Part shown: piece after piece, positions 44,125 to 54,300 of the stretch
Position numbering within the stretch: the first letter of the stretch is position 1
Layout of the letters: each line of letters opens with the position of its first letter
Assembly (NCBI GenBank): GCA_041390105.1
Contig: JAWKQO010000001.1
Location: 1,366,001-1,430,000, forward strand
Direction: 5' to 3'
DNA: 64,000 nt
From: Gemmatimonadota bacterium
Lineage (GTDB): Bacteria > Gemmatimonadota > Gemmatimonadetes > Longimicrobiales > Gaopeijiaceae
Position numbers and translations under genes: made by a program
Notes under the pieces: model-generated
Seen by the model: the letters and a program-made list of their open reading frames with translations, nothing else
What the model was told of the DNA's origin: nothing
Databases searched by the model: none

Positions 44125-45267
44125 CTAGGTCCCGAAGAACTGAGCCATCTCCGAGGCCATCCCGCTGTCCCGTCCCCCGGAGATCCGGTCCTGGGGCGAG
44201 CTGTCCCCGAAGAGGTTCATCTTCAGATCGAAGTCGTTCGGGTTGTTGGCGGCTCCCTTGGCCACCTCGAACTCGACGAATCCGGACCGCACCAACTCCA
44301 TCAGGTGCTGGTCGAAGGTCTGGGAGCCGTAGTGGCCCCGGCCCTCTTCGATCAGCTCGCTGATTTCCTCGACCCGGTCGGGATCACGAATACAATCCCG
44401 AATCGTTCCTGTCACGAGCATCACCTCCGCCGCCACCACCCGCCCCTGCCCGTCCGAGCGCGGCAACAGGCGCTGGCTGACCACGGCCTGGAGGGTCTCG
44501 GCCAGACGGATCCGGATCATCTCCTGCTCGTTGGGCTCGAACACCGCGATCAGGCGAGAGATCGTCTGGGAGGCGTTCTGCGTGTGGACCGTGGAGATCA
44601 CCAGGTGGCCGGTCTCGGCCGCCTTCAGGGCGATGTCGATGGTCTCCTTGTCGCGCATCTCGCCGATGAGGATGACGTCAGGATCCTGACGGAGCGCGGC
44701 CCTCAGGCCCGTCTGGAAAGAGTCGGTGTCGGTCCCGACATCACGCTGCGTGATCGAAGAGCTCTGGTCGCGATGCAGGAACTCGATCGGGTTCTCCAGC
44801 GTCACGATGTGTCGCTGCCGGTTGCGGTTGATGTACCCGATCATGGCCGCCATCGTCGACGACTTTCCGGAGCCCGTCACGCCGGTCACCAGCACCAGCC
44901 CGCGCTCGCTCTGCGAGATCTTCTCGAGGACGGTCGGCAGCTTCAGGTCCTCGAAGGTCGGGATCTCGATGGGAATCACGCGCATGATGATCGAGAACGT
45001 GCCCCGCTGCCGCAGGATGTTCACGCGGAAGCGGCCGAGACCGGGAAGCCCCCACGAGCAGTCGTAGTCGAGCAGCTCGTCGACGCGCTGCCGGTCGCGC
45101 TCATGGGGAATGAGCTTGAGGGCGATCTGCCGCACCTGTTCGTGCGTCAGCTTCTGCTCCGTCAGGGGATAGAGGGTCCCGTGGATCCGGGCCCGGACCA
45201 CGTCCCCGGACTTCAGGTGGATGTCGCTGGCACCCTTCTCGATGGCAGCCTTGAAGATCTCGGTCAT
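44125..45267 (-). CDS. pilT: PilT-type retraction ATPase
   Basis: Starting at ATG 45267 (MTEIFKAAIEKGASDIHLKSG, the usual PilT start) the protein is 380 residues. It depolymerises type IV pilin for twitching motility. Motifs are Walker A GVTGSGKS (129-136), an Asp box with QRDVGTDTDSFQTGLRAALRQDPDVI, the Walker B-like ILIGEMRDKETI and the His box STVHTQNASQTI. AIRAG-type sequence appears as IRLAETLQAVVSQRLLP. No other pilus gene is adjacent. Confidence 0.93.
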   Translation of the reverse strand: MTEIFKAAIEKGASDIHLKSGDVVRARIHGTLYPLTEQKLTHEQVRQIALKLIPHERDRQRVDELLDYDCSWGLPGLGRFRVNILRQRGTFSIIMRVIPIEIPTFEDLKLPTVLEKISQSERGLVLVTGVTGSGKSSTMAAMIGYINRNRQRHIVTLENPIEFLHRDQSSSITQRDVGTDTDSFQTGLRAALRQDPDVILIGEMRDKETIDIALKAAETGHLVISTVHTQNASQTISRLIAVFEPNEQEMIRIRLAETLQAVVSQRLLPRSDGQGRVVAAEVMLVTGTIRDCIRDPDRVEEISELIEEGRGHYGSQTFDQHLMELVRSGFVEFEVAKGAANNPNDFDLKMNLFGDSSPQDRISGGRDSGMASEMAQFFGT

Positions 45268-45366
45268 CGGCGTCTGCTCGTCCCTGATGGGCGGGGAGGT
45301 CCCACGCCCGAGCCCTTTTTTCCGGCTCAGGCCGCTCCGGAGCCTCCCCTCCACCTCCGACGCACG

Positions 45367-45392
45367 GAAAGCGCGCCAGTTGGGGCGCTTTC
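45367..45392. terminator. Hairpin between trpS and pilT
   Basis: GAAAGCGC and GCGCTTTC are eight-base complementary arms with two further C-G pairs inside a small loop. It lies about 150 bases beyond the trpS stop and 100 bases before pilT on the minus strand. It may terminate trpS; the U-rich run is only three bases. The rest of 45268-45543 shows no gene. Confidence 0.45.
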
Positions 45393-45543
45393 TGAGCGTG
45401 AGACGGCTCCGGGGGTCTCCGGCCCGTGGGTGGGGAGCAGGAAGCGGACCATCGGCGGGTGCTGTGGCGCCTCCGCAGCCCGGGCCGGGTGCGGGGCCTG
45501 GCCGCGGGGAGGAGCCCGAGCCGGACCGTCGGCGGGGGCGGCG

Positions 45544-46548
45544 CTACTCGTGCCCGACGCGCCAGTTCAGTCCCATGCGGTCCCGGGCCTCGCGTAGGGT
45601 CTCGCTGGCGACCGACCGCGCCCGTTCGGCACCGTCCTCGAGGATGTCGCGCACCCGACCCGGCTGGGCACGCAGCTCCTGGGCCCGCTCCCGGAACGGC
45701 TCGAACGTAGTCGAGATGGAGTCCGCCAGGATGCGCTTGCACTCCACACACCCGCGCGTCGCGGCGCGACATTGGGTGGCGATGTCGTCCAGTCGCCCGG
45801 GATCCGTGATCAAGGTGTGCAGGCTGAACACATTGCACACCTCGGGACGTCCCGGGTCGGATTTGCGCACACGCTGCGGGTCGGTCACCGCCGTTCGTAC
45901 CCGTTCCCAGACGGCGTCCGGCTCGGCCAGGATACCGACGGTGTTCCCCAGGGACTTCGACATCTTCGCTTCGCCATCCAGCCCCAGGATGCGCCCCACG
46001 CGCGGGATGATCGCATCGGGCTCGGGGAACAGCTCCCCGAAGCGCGCGTTCCATTTACGGGCGAGGTCGCGCGCGAGCTCGAGATGCTGCCGTTGATCCT
46101 CCCCGACCGGAACCGCGTCGGCGCGATAGATGAGGATGTCGGCAGCCTGCAGCACGGGATAGTTGAGGAGGCCAACGGGGACCGACTCCAGCTTGGACGA
46201 TTTGTCCTTGTACTGCGTCATGCGTTCCAGGTCACCTACCGGCGCGACCGTGTTGAACAGCCAGAACAACTCGACGTGCTCCGGCACATCCGATTGAACG
46301 AACAGCGTCGAGCGCTCCGGATCGATCCCGACGGCCAGCAGGCTCACGGCCATGTCGAAGACGCGGTCCGGGAGATCGGCTGGATCGTACTCGGTGTTGA
46401 TCGCGTGCAGGTCGACAATGCAGTAGTAGGTCTCGTATCGATCCTGCATCTCCACCCACTGGCGGAAGGCACCCAGGTAGTTGCCCAGATGGGCCTCGCC
46501 GGTGGGTTGCACTCCGCTCAGGACGACGGGCTTCTTGCTCACGGTCAC
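45544..46548 (-). CDS. trpS: Tryptophanyl-tRNA synthetase
   Basis: A 334-residue class I aminoacyl-tRNA synthetase charging tRNA-Trp. The HIGH-like motif is GEAHLGNYLGAFRQW, and KMSKSLGN is the KMSKS loop. FNTVAPVGDLERMTQYKDKS and LNYPVLQAADILIY are family segments. GTG at 46548 and GTG at 46542 are both possible starts. A perfect hairpin lies in the leader just upstream. Confidence 0.97.
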   Translation of the reverse strand: MTVSKKPVVLSGVQPTGEAHLGNYLGAFRQWVEMQDRYETYYCIVDLHAINTEYDPADLPDRVFDMAVSLLAVGIDPERSTLFVQSDVPEHVELFWLFNTVAPVGDLERMTQYKDKSSKLESVPVGLLNYPVLQAADILIYRADAVPVGEDQRQHLELARDLARKWNARFGELFPEPDAIIPRVGRILGLDGEAKMSKSLGNTVGILAEPDAVWERVRTAVTDPQRVRKSDPGRPEVCNVFSLHTLITDPGRLDDIATQCRAATRGCVECKRILADSISTTFEPFRERAQELRAQPGRVRDILEDGAERARSVASETLREARDRMGLNWRVGHE

Positions 46549-46561
46549 TCCAATCCGTTCC

Positions 46562-46583
46562 GGACAGGGAGCCGTCCCTGTCC
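46562..46583. promoter_or_regulatory. Perfect hairpin in the trpS leader
   Basis: GGACAGGGA and TCCCTGTCC pair over nine bases around a four-base loop, 14 bases upstream of the trpS start. It is not a T-box (no such conserved bulge or T-box sequence). It could affect translation or be part of a dyad operator between two divergent genes. Confidence 0.4.
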
Positions 46584-46673
46584 CGCGCCGAAGGGGCGCC
46601 TAACTTAGCAGGTCGCCGATGGGCGGGGGACCCCACACCCATCTGTACCCGCACAGACGAATCGGGAGGAACT

Positions 46674-47507
46674 CTGGACCGGCTGCAGGAATGGACCGCC
46701 ACCGCGCGCGCCGCCGCCGACGCCGCGGCCCTCGTGCACGCCCGTCACTACGGGCGCTCGCACCGTGATCACACCGCGACCAAAGGGCGCGGTGATTTCG
46801 TCTCCGCGGTGGATCTCGAAGCACAACGTGAAATCACCGACCTCATCCTCGACCGGCATCCCACGCACGCCGTGTTGGCCGAAGAAGAGGGGCTGGGCCA
46901 TGGGACCGACGCCGCAGGGCCTCTCTGGATCGTCGATCCTCTGGACGGGACCACCAACTTCCTCCACGGACATCCCTACTTCGCCGCCTCCGTCGCCGTG
47001 GCGCTCGACGGAAAGGTCCGCGCCGGCGCGGTAACGGCGACACGCACGGGTGAGCGCTGGTGGGCCTGGGAGGGAGGAGGGGCCTGGTATCTCGGCCCGG
47101 GCGATACCGCCCCGGTGCGCCTGCGTACCTCGGCGGTCGAGGACTTTGGAGAGGCCCTGATCGGAACCGGCTTTCCCTTCAAACGGATCGAGGCACTTCC
47201 CCGCTATCTCCGCCAGTTCGACCTCGTGTTGCGCGGGTGTGCCGGAATCCGGAGAACGGGCGCGGCAGCCCTCGACCTCTGTTACCTCGCCAGCGGACGC
47301 TTGGACGGCTTCTGGGAACTGCACCTGGCCCCCTGGGACATCGCGGCGGGGCTGATCATCCTGCAGGAGGCGGGAGGCGTGGCGTCCCGCCTGGATCAGG
47401 CGCCGGTCGACCTCGAGCCCGGCGCTCTCATGGCCGCCAACGGTCCCGCGTTCCTGGCGCGTCTGGGGGACCTGGTGGCCGCCGCCGACGGCTCCGCGAC
47501 GGACTGA
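46674..47507 (+). CDS. Inositol-monophosphatase-family phosphatase, probable CTG start
   Basis: The metal-dependent phosphatase core is clear: LAEEEG, then IVDPLDGTTNFLHGHPYF, and the late WDIAAGLIILQEAGG. A GTG at 46734 is in frame but would remove most of the first helix. The frame upstream reads LDRLQEWTATARAAADAAAL, the expected helix, and starts at CTG 46674 after GGGAGGA (46664-46670). No ATG, GTG or TTG is in frame further upstream, so I use the CTG, giving 277 residues. Substrate could be inositol phosphate, histidinol phosphate or a nucleotide 3'-phosphate; after the cysDNC operon elsewhere, a PAP phosphatase (CysQ-like) role is possible but unproven. Confidence 0.85.
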   Translation: MDRLQEWTATARAAADAAALVHARHYGRSHRDHTATKGRGDFVSAVDLEAQREITDLILDRHPTHAVLAEEEGLGHGTDAAGPLWIVDPLDGTTNFLHGHPYFAASVAVALDGKVRAGAVTATRTGERWWAWEGGGAWYLGPGDTAPVRLRTSAVEDFGEALIGTGFPFKRIEALPRYLRQFDLVLRGCAGIRRTGAAALDLCYLASGRLDGFWELHLAPWDIAAGLIILQEAGGVASRLDQAPVDLEPGALMAANGPAFLARLGDLVAAADGSATD

Positions 47508-47515
47508 GGGGGCGC

Positions 47516-48103
47516 TCAGCGGTCGCTGTGATCCTCCTCGGAGCTCCCGCCCAACTCACGATACAGCCAGGCCTTGGCGAACTGCAGGTCCCGGTGCACC
47601 GTCGCGGGCGAAATGCCGAGCGCTTCGGCGCTCTCGTCGTAGGAAAGCCCGCCGAAGTAGAACAGCTCCACCACCTTGGCCTTGCGCTCGTCCTGCTGGG
47701 CGAGCCGCGCCAAGGCCTCGTCGATGTCGAGGATGACCTGGGGGGCCGTATCGTGAACCAGGAGTCCTTCGTCCAAGGTGACCGCCACGGCTCCCTTGCC
47801 GCCGCGTTTCTCCGCCTGCTTCAGGCGCGCGTGGTCCACCAGGATGCGTCGCATCACCTGCGCGGCGATCCGGAAGAAGTGCGCCCGATCGGTGAACGAC
47901 AGATCCGCGTCCAACAGTCGCAGATACGCCTCGTTGACCAGCGCGGTGGGCTGCAGGGTATGATCAGGGCGTTCGCTGCGCATGTACCGACCCGCAAGCC
48001 GGCGGAGCTCCTCGTAGATCAGCGGAAGGAGCCGTTCCAGGCTGGCCTCGTCGCCACTGCGCCACGCAGCGAAGAGTCGGGTGGCTTCGTGGACAGAGCT
48101 CAT
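47516..48103 (-). CDS. Second ECF-type sigma factor (TIGR02999-like)
   Basis: From ATG 48103 the protein is 195 residues. It resembles the sigma factor at 27.4 kb: LLPLIYEELRRLAGRYMRSERPDHTLQ split as LLPLIYEELRRLAG and QPTALVNEAYLRLLDAD, RAHFFRIAAQVMRRILVDHA, and KVVELFYFGGLSYDESAEALGISPATVHRDLQFAKAWL. No kinase or anti-sigma gene is adjacent. It lies downstream of hsp20 on the same strand with 187 bases between, so a stress link is possible. Confidence 0.9.
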   Translation of the reverse strand: MSSVHEATRLFAAWRSGDEASLERLLPLIYEELRRLAGRYMRSERPDHTLQPTALVNEAYLRLLDADLSFTDRAHFFRIAAQVMRRILVDHARLKQAEKRGGKGAVAVTLDEGLLVHDTAPQVILDIDEALARLAQQDERKAKVVELFYFGGLSYDESAEALGISPATVHRDLQFAKAWLYRELGGSSEEDHSDR

Positions 48104-48290
48104 GGTGGCGTCGCGCAGGAGGGTGATAGAGCCGAGCGCGATGCTCGTACCGCGTGAGTCTACGGCCCGGCGCTCCGCTCGGTCAACGCGGGCCCGGAGC
48201 TCCACCGATTCACGAATGCACGGAGGCCGGCACCCGACCCTGCAGGCACCGACCTCCGTGAACCTCGGGAACGCGAGCTGGGCCGCGTGG

Positions 48291-48737
48291 CTAGGCCCTG
48301 CTCTTCACCTCGATCTTGCGGCTCTTGGCCTCGGGGACCTTGGGCATGTGGATCTTGAGAACTCCGTTCTCGAAGACCGCCTTCACACCTTCGGAGTGCA
48401 CGGTCCGGGGCAGCGTGAACGCGCGCTGGAAGGAACCGTAGCGGCGCTCCCAGATGTGGTAGCGCTCGCCCTCCCGCTCCTCCTCGGCGCGCTTCTCACC
48501 ACGAATGGTGAGCACGCCGTTCTCGAACTCGATGTCGATGTCCTTCTCGCTGAGGCCAGGCAGGTCCGCGGTCAGCAGGAGCTCGTCCGGCGACTCCCGT
48601 ACGTCGACGGCGGGAATCCAGTCCGATACGGAGGAGCCTTCGGGGCTGAGCGCGCGGTCGTTGAAGAAGCGCGTGAACATTTGATCGAAATCCGCCCAGG
48701 GGCTGGGCCGCCGGGCCGTGTACCGGGTGATGGCCAT
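48291..48737 (-). CDS. Small heat-shock protein (Hsp20/alpha-crystallin)
   Basis: A 148-residue holdase chaperone. The alpha-crystallin domain (about 38-135) has IPAVDVRESPDELLLTADLPGLSEKDIDIEFENGVL in segments, RGEKRAEEEREGERYHIWERRYGSFQRAFTLP and the terminal VFENGVLKIHMPK with an IEVK tail. It binds unfolding proteins in the cytoplasm. No CIRCE element was seen in the 233-base upstream gap (48738-48970). Confidence 0.95.
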   Translation of the reverse strand: MAITRYTARRPSPWADFDQMFTRFFNDRALSPEGSSVSDWIPAVDVRESPDELLLTADLPGLSEKDIDIEFENGVLTIRGEKRAEEEREGERYHIWERRYGSFQRAFTLPRTVHSEGVKAVFENGVLKIHMPKVPEAKSRKIEVKSRA

Positions 48738-48970
48738 GGTTGTCTCCGTTGGTTGGTGCTGCGCGCCCGCTCCGACGGCGGGGGGCGCGTGTCAGGCGAT
48801 GTCGCGACTCCCCATCGCAGGGCACATGCCAACGGAAACCACTGGTTTTTCAGTCAAATCGGCACGCGGGCGAGTCGTCCTGACCGAGCGGCCTGACGCT
48901 TCGACAGACCCCCCTGTCTCGATGGCCGGCCGGCATGCGCCGCCGCGGCGGAGGGCCGGAGGGGGCTCCC

Positions 48971-49900
48971 TCAGCGCACGGGTTCGGCGAGCTCCAGGGC
49001 GAACCGCGCCGCCCCTCGGTCCGGCCGCACTTCGCGCGTCAGGATCTCCAGCCCCATCTCGTTGATGACCCGCTCGACCCGCGAGCGCAGCGCCCGACCG
49101 GGTACGATCAAGCCACCCACCAGGGCCACGGTGCGAATCGACGCCTGCGGACCCAGGCGCTCCAGAAGGGCTTTCAGATGGAGCCGCAACTCGGCCACGG
49201 CCTCGTTGACGAGGCTCTGTGCCACGGCATCGCCTCGGTCGGCGATGCCCACGACCGTGGGGGCCAAGGCGGCGATGTCACGTTTGGTGGCGTGAGCCAC
49301 CCAGTCGACCAGCTCGGCCGGGGCCGCCAGCCCCAACTCCTTGAGCAGCGACGAAAGCTCGGTCCGGGGCCCGCGACCGTCGTGGGCACGAAGCAGCGCC
49401 GAAAGCCCGGCCAGTCCCAGCGCGTACCCGGAGCCCTCATCCCCCAACGTCGAACCCCACCCTCCGACGGAAAGGCGTTCCCCTTCGGCCGTGACCGCAT
49501 AGGCGATCGACCCGGTGCCGGAAATCAGTACGATGCCGGGTCCCTTCCCGAAGGCATCGTGGATGGCCGCGTCGACGTCGGTGCCCACTTCGACTCGACG
49601 GACCAGGTCGCGCGAGATTTCCTCGAGCTCCTTCTTCAGAAGCTGGCGGGTGGACTCCCGACCCGCCCCGGCGAGAGCCGCCCACAGCGCCGCCGCCGGT
49701 CTGGGGACACGGTGCTCGTTCAGCACCCGGCGCACGATGGTGTCGACCAACAGCGCCGCCTTGGCCGGCGCTTCCGGATCGACCAGCGTCGCCGAGCCCT
49801 CCCCGATCCCGATCTCCTTGCCGGAGCGATCCATGATGAGCACCCGGGTCCGCGTGCCGCCCCCGTCGATGCCGATCACTACCTCGTTCGCCATGACCAT
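48971..49900 (-). CDS. BadF/BcrA-type sugar kinase, MurNAc/GlcNAc kinase-like
   Basis: From ATG 49900, overlapping the symporter stop by one base (TGATG), the protein is 309 residues; ATG 49894 is an alternative. The actin-like ATPase fold shows GIDGGGTRTRVLIMD (phosphate 1), ALWAALAGAGRES, ISGTGSIAYAV (phosphate 2), GGWGSTLGDEGSGYALG and ALVGGLIVPG. This group includes N-acetylglucosamine kinase and clostridial MurK, which phosphorylates both MurNAc and GlcNAc. Context (NagZ, NamZ, AmiE-like genes) makes that the best guess. Confidence 0.82.
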   Translation of the reverse strand: MVMANEVVIGIDGGGTRTRVLIMDRSGKEIGIGEGSATLVDPEAPAKAALLVDTIVRRVLNEHRVPRPAAALWAALAGAGRESTRQLLKKELEEISRDLVRRVEVGTDVDAAIHDAFGKGPGIVLISGTGSIAYAVTAEGERLSVGGWGSTLGDEGSGYALGLAGLSALLRAHDGRGPRTELSSLLKELGLAAPAELVDWVAHATKRDIAALAPTVVGIADRGDAVAQSLVNEAVAELRLHLKALLERLGPQASIRTVALVGGLIVPGRALRSRVERVINEMGLEILTREVRPDRGAARFALELAEPVR

Positions 49901-51351
49901 CACGCCGTCCTGAACACCCGCGCCAATGTGGTTCCGGTCGCGAAAGTAACGGCGGCACCAATAGGCACGAACCAGGGCCAGGCCACCTGTGTCGTCCAGA
50001 GGCTCCAGATCACGGTGACCACGCCGATCCCGACCGTCATGGCCACGGCCACCACCCCGGACGACGCCCGGGTCCCTCGGACCCCCATCAGGAACGCTCC
50101 CAGGAGCCCTCCATAGACCAGCGAGGCCACCGCGAGGGCCACCTCCACAGCCGAGGTGCCCCGACTCAACGGAATGAAGAGGACCGCGCCACCGACCAGC
50201 AAGGCCGACCACAACAGCGTGAAGATGCGGCCGGCCCGCAGCACGGCGGCATCATCGTCGACTCCCCGCAGCGGCGCCCAGAAGTCGTAGGCGGCCGCCG
50301 AGGCCAACGAGTTGATGGAGGAGGACAGGGACGACATGGCGGCGGCGAACACACCCGCCATCAGCAGGCCCGTCAACCCCGCGGGCAAGCCTTCCACGAT
50401 GAAGCGAGCGAAGATCTCGTCGGGCCGATCGAAGGCTCGCGGTCCCGCATCGGTCATGTAGTACGCCCACAATCCCAGGCCCACCGTCAAGAACAGCGCG
50501 AACTGGACGATGACGGCCAGCCCGCTCCCGATCAGGGCCTGCTGGCTCGAGCGCAAGTCACGACAGGTGAGCAGGCGTTGAACGATGAGTTGGTCGGTTC
50601 CGTGGGAGGCCATCGTCAAGAACCCGCCGCCCACCACCCCCGCCCAGAAGGTGTAGGGGGTGGAGAGCGTCAACCCGAAGTCCAGGACCTGCAGCTTGCC
50701 CGCTGCCGCCGCTTGTGTGAAGACCGCACTCCAGCCCCCGTCCACTGCGAGGCCAACGGCCACCAAGGCAACGATCCCTCCGACCAGGTAGAGCCCCATC
50801 TGCAGGGCGTCCACCCAGACCACGGCGCGAATGCCACCTAGATAGGTGTAGACCACGGTGAGCACGGCGATGGCGGCGATCGACACCGGATAGGGCCAGC
50901 CCGTGATGATCGCCAACGGAATCGCGGTGGCGAACAGGCGGACCGAATCCGCCAGGAGCCGCGTCACCATGAAGACCCCGGACGTGAAGCGTCGCGCTCC
51001 CGCGCCGAACTGGCGTTCGAGCATGCTGTAGGCGGTCGTCATCTCCCCGCTCGCATAGCGCGGCAGGAACACGACCGAGACCGCCACGCGGCCGGCCAGG
51101 TAGCCGAACGTGAGCTGCAGAAACGTCAGGGAGCCCAGGTAGGCGATCCCCGGTACGGAGAGAAACGTAAGCGTGCTCGTCTCCGTGGCCACGATCGACA
51201 GCATCACGGCCAGCCAGGGAAGCTCTCTCCGCCCCAGAAAGTAGTCGGTGCCGCCCGTCTGTCCGCGTCCCAGCCACGCGCCCCAGACGGTTACGCCCAG
51301 CAGATAGACGCCCAGCACCACGACGTCGAGTCCGGTGAACGCTTCACTCAT
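49900..51351 (-). CDS. Sodium:solute symporter
   Basis: A 483-residue SSS-family transporter with about 13 hydrophobic helices. Family marks are WLAVMLSIVATETSTLTFLSVPG, YLAGRVAVSVVFLPRY, YTYLGGIRAVVWVDALQ and MAGVFAAAMSSLSSSINSLASAAAYDF. It should co-transport Na+ and a small organic solute. Between a NagZ-AmiE fusion and a MurNAc/GlcNAc-type kinase, an amino sugar is the likely cargo. The B. subtilis locus uses a PTS transporter at this position. Confidence 0.9.
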   Translation of the reverse strand: MSEAFTGLDVVVLGVYLLGVTVWGAWLGRGQTGGTDYFLGRRELPWLAVMLSIVATETSTLTFLSVPGIAYLGSLTFLQLTFGYLAGRVAVSVVFLPRYASGEMTTAYSMLERQFGAGARRFTSGVFMVTRLLADSVRLFATAIPLAIITGWPYPVSIAAIAVLTVVYTYLGGIRAVVWVDALQMGLYLVGGIVALVAVGLAVDGGWSAVFTQAAAAGKLQVLDFGLTLSTPYTFWAGVVGGGFLTMASHGTDQLIVQRLLTCRDLRSSQQALIGSGLAVIVQFALFLTVGLGLWAYYMTDAGPRAFDRPDEIFARFIVEGLPAGLTGLLMAGVFAAAMSSLSSSINSLASAAAYDFWAPLRGVDDDAAVLRAGRIFTLLWSALLVGGAVLFIPLSRGTSAVEVALAVASLVYGGLLGAFLMGVRGTRASSGVVAVAMTVGIGVVTVIWSLWTTQVAWPWFVPIGAAVTFATGTTLARVFRTA

Positions 51352-51384
51352 GAGGCGGCCACCGAATGTCGAGGGAACGCGCGT

Positions 51385-54300
51385 TCACTCCCGCCCTACC
51401 GGAGCATCGAGCACCGCCCGCGCGGCCAGGTCGTGGACAGCGCGCCGGAAGGGCACGTGCGCCTGATTCTCGCGCGTGGGATTGACACGATTGGTGAGCA
51501 ACACCACGAAGAGGTCGCGCTCGGGATCCATCCAGATGGACGTCCCGGTGAAACCGGTGTGCCCGAAGGAACGCCGAGAAAAATACTGCCCCGCCGACGA
51601 GTTTCCGCTGGGAGTATCCCAGCCCAGTGCGCGGCTGGACGTTCCGTCGTGCCGCAAGGTGAACAGCCGGATGGTCGACGCGTTGAGGAGGGTCAGGTCC
51701 CGTGGGCGCGGTGCGTTGCAGGGCACACCCGAGCCCGCGACCGGTCGGCACGCGGGAGCGACTCCGTTCCCCAGCATCATCGCCGCGAACACCGCGAGGT
51801 CCCGGGCCGAGGAAAACAACCCCGCATGCCCAGCCACTCCGCCCAGGGCCCATGCGTTCTCGTCGTGGACCTCGCCGCGCACATGGCGCCGTCGAAAGGT
51901 CCGGTCGATCTCGGTCGGCGCGATCCGGTCGATCAACTCGGCCGCGGGCCGGAAGCCCGTGTCGACCATCCCCAGCGGCCCGAACACCCGCTCGGCCAGG
52001 AAGGCGTCCAGGGTCAGGCCGCTGATGCGCTCGACGATGAAGCCGGTCGTCATCAAGCCGATGTCCGAGTAGACGGTCGAATCGCCGGGGGCATAGTCCA
52101 GCGCGAGCCCGTTGATCACGCGTTGGTACGCGTCTCTGCCGCTCTCCTGCAGGTACCATTGGCGGAAGGGTGGTAGCCCGGCTCGGTGCAGCAAGAGGTG
52201 GCGGACGGTCACGTCCCGCTTGCGGGGGTCTCCATCCGCCCAGTCGGGCAGGTAACGGATCACGGGCGCATCGAGGTCCAGACGCCCTTCCTCGACCAGG
52301 AGCATCGCGGCGGTGGTGGTGCCCACCACTTTGGTCAGCGATGCCAGGTCCCAGAGCGTGGCCGCGTCCGCTGGAGGCGACGTCGCATCGGTGTCGAGGC
52401 GTCCGAACCCACGCAGGCGCACGACACGCCCGTGGCGGCCCACGGCCACGGCGACACCGGGCGCCACCCCCTGCTCCACGCCGGCCAGGATCAACGAATC
52501 CAGTTGGGCGAGGACCGCTTCGGACATCCCGACTTCGCTCGCCTCCGTCTCCAGCGGGGAGATCCGCATGCCGGTCGCTTGCAGCGCTCCGTCCTGCGCA
52601 CCCGCGGCGCGGACGACACGGCGGCCCGGTAGCACGCCTGCCTCCGCCAGCGGATCGCGCACGTCACTGACGGGGCGCGCTCCGGTGGCGGCGCGGTCGA
52701 GGCCCATGCCCACGCGCTGCTCCGGCGGGAGTGTGATGGGGAGGCGTCCGGTGATCGGTTGGGCTCCGACCAACGCTCGCGCGGCAGCCTGCTGGGACAC
52801 CTCGTGCGGGCCCCAGCCGATCAAATAGGCATCCGCGTGCGGAAAGGCCGTACGCAGGTAGGGGTTGCCCAGCGACACCACCACCACCGGAGAGCGCCCC
52901 CGCAATCCCTCCACCAACCCCGACAACCCCTCCGGGGCCGCCACGCTGCCCGCGGCTGCCGTCGGCGGGGTGTAGGCGCTGACCACCACGAGATCGACGC
53001 TGTCGGACGCGGCTGCCAGCTCGACGTAGCCGTCCTGCGGTGTCTCGTCGAACACGCGCTGGCTCCGTACCTCCGCGCCGAACCGGCGCAACTCGGCGTC
53101 GAAGGCCAGGCCCGCGGCCGGGTCGCTCACACGAGCGTAGGTGATCGAGAGAATCCGGCGGCGCCGCGCCAGGTCCAACGGCACCAGCGCCCAGGAATCC
53201 GTGACCAGGGTCACGGACTGCACCGCGTCCGCTTCCGCAGCCCTGACGTGCTCTGCGGACCCCACCAGCTCGTCGACGGCTTCCATGTCTACGAAGCGTC
53301 GCTCGTGCAGGCCCACGCGGGCCTTCAACGTGAGGATCCTCCGCACCGACGCCTGGATGCGCTCCCTGGGGATGCGTCCGCTGTTCACGGCATCCGTCAC
53401 GGCGGTCACGGCCGCACGCGGATCCTCGGGCGCCAGGATGACGTCCGAGCCTGCCTCGATGGCGAGCACCGCAGCCTCACCACCGCCATAGGCATCGCTG
53501 ATCGCCGCCATCCGGAGCGCGTCCGTGAAGAGGACGCCGCGGAATCCCATCTCTTCACGCAGCAGCCGCGTCATGAAGTACGGAGACAACGTAGCCGGGG
53601 GAGCATCCTCACCGAGCACGGCCGGCACGGACACATGAGCAGTCATGACCCCGTCCACGCCATGGTCGACGGCAGCGCGAAACGGCACCAACTCGAGACG
53701 ATCCAAACGCGCTCGGTCGGCCGTCACGACCGGCAGGGCCAGGTGCGAGTCGGTCTCCGTATCTCCGTGCCCCGGGAAGTGCTTGGCGGTGGTGAGTCCG
53801 CCCCCGGCCCGCGCCCCCTCGATGAACGCGACACCCAACCGGGCCACGTCGGCCGGCCTCTCGCCGAACGAACGCGTGTTGATGATCGGGTTGGCGGGAT
53901 TGGAGTTCACGTCCAACACCGGCGCGAAGATCATGTGCACACCCACAGCGCGTGCCTCAGCCGCCGTGATGCGGCCATACTCGAAGGCGGCGCGCTCGTC
54001 CGCGATGGCGCCGAACGCCATGGTCGGCGGAAAGCTGGTGCCACCGCCTTGTGCGAGCAGAGAGGGCAGCGCGTAGGAGTGGTTGATCCGCATCCCCGGT
54101 CCGCCGTTCTCGAAGTCGGAGGTGACCAACAGCGGGACGCGGGCGCGGCGCTGCAGCTCGTTCAGCTTCGCAGCATACGAGTGGGGCAAGCCGATGGAGA
54201 TGGACACCCCCCCCAGACCCAGCTCCTCCACCCACCCCGCGATCTCCTTGAACTCGGGGCTCGAGGTCGAAGCATAGGCGCCGGGAATCCAGGGAATGAC

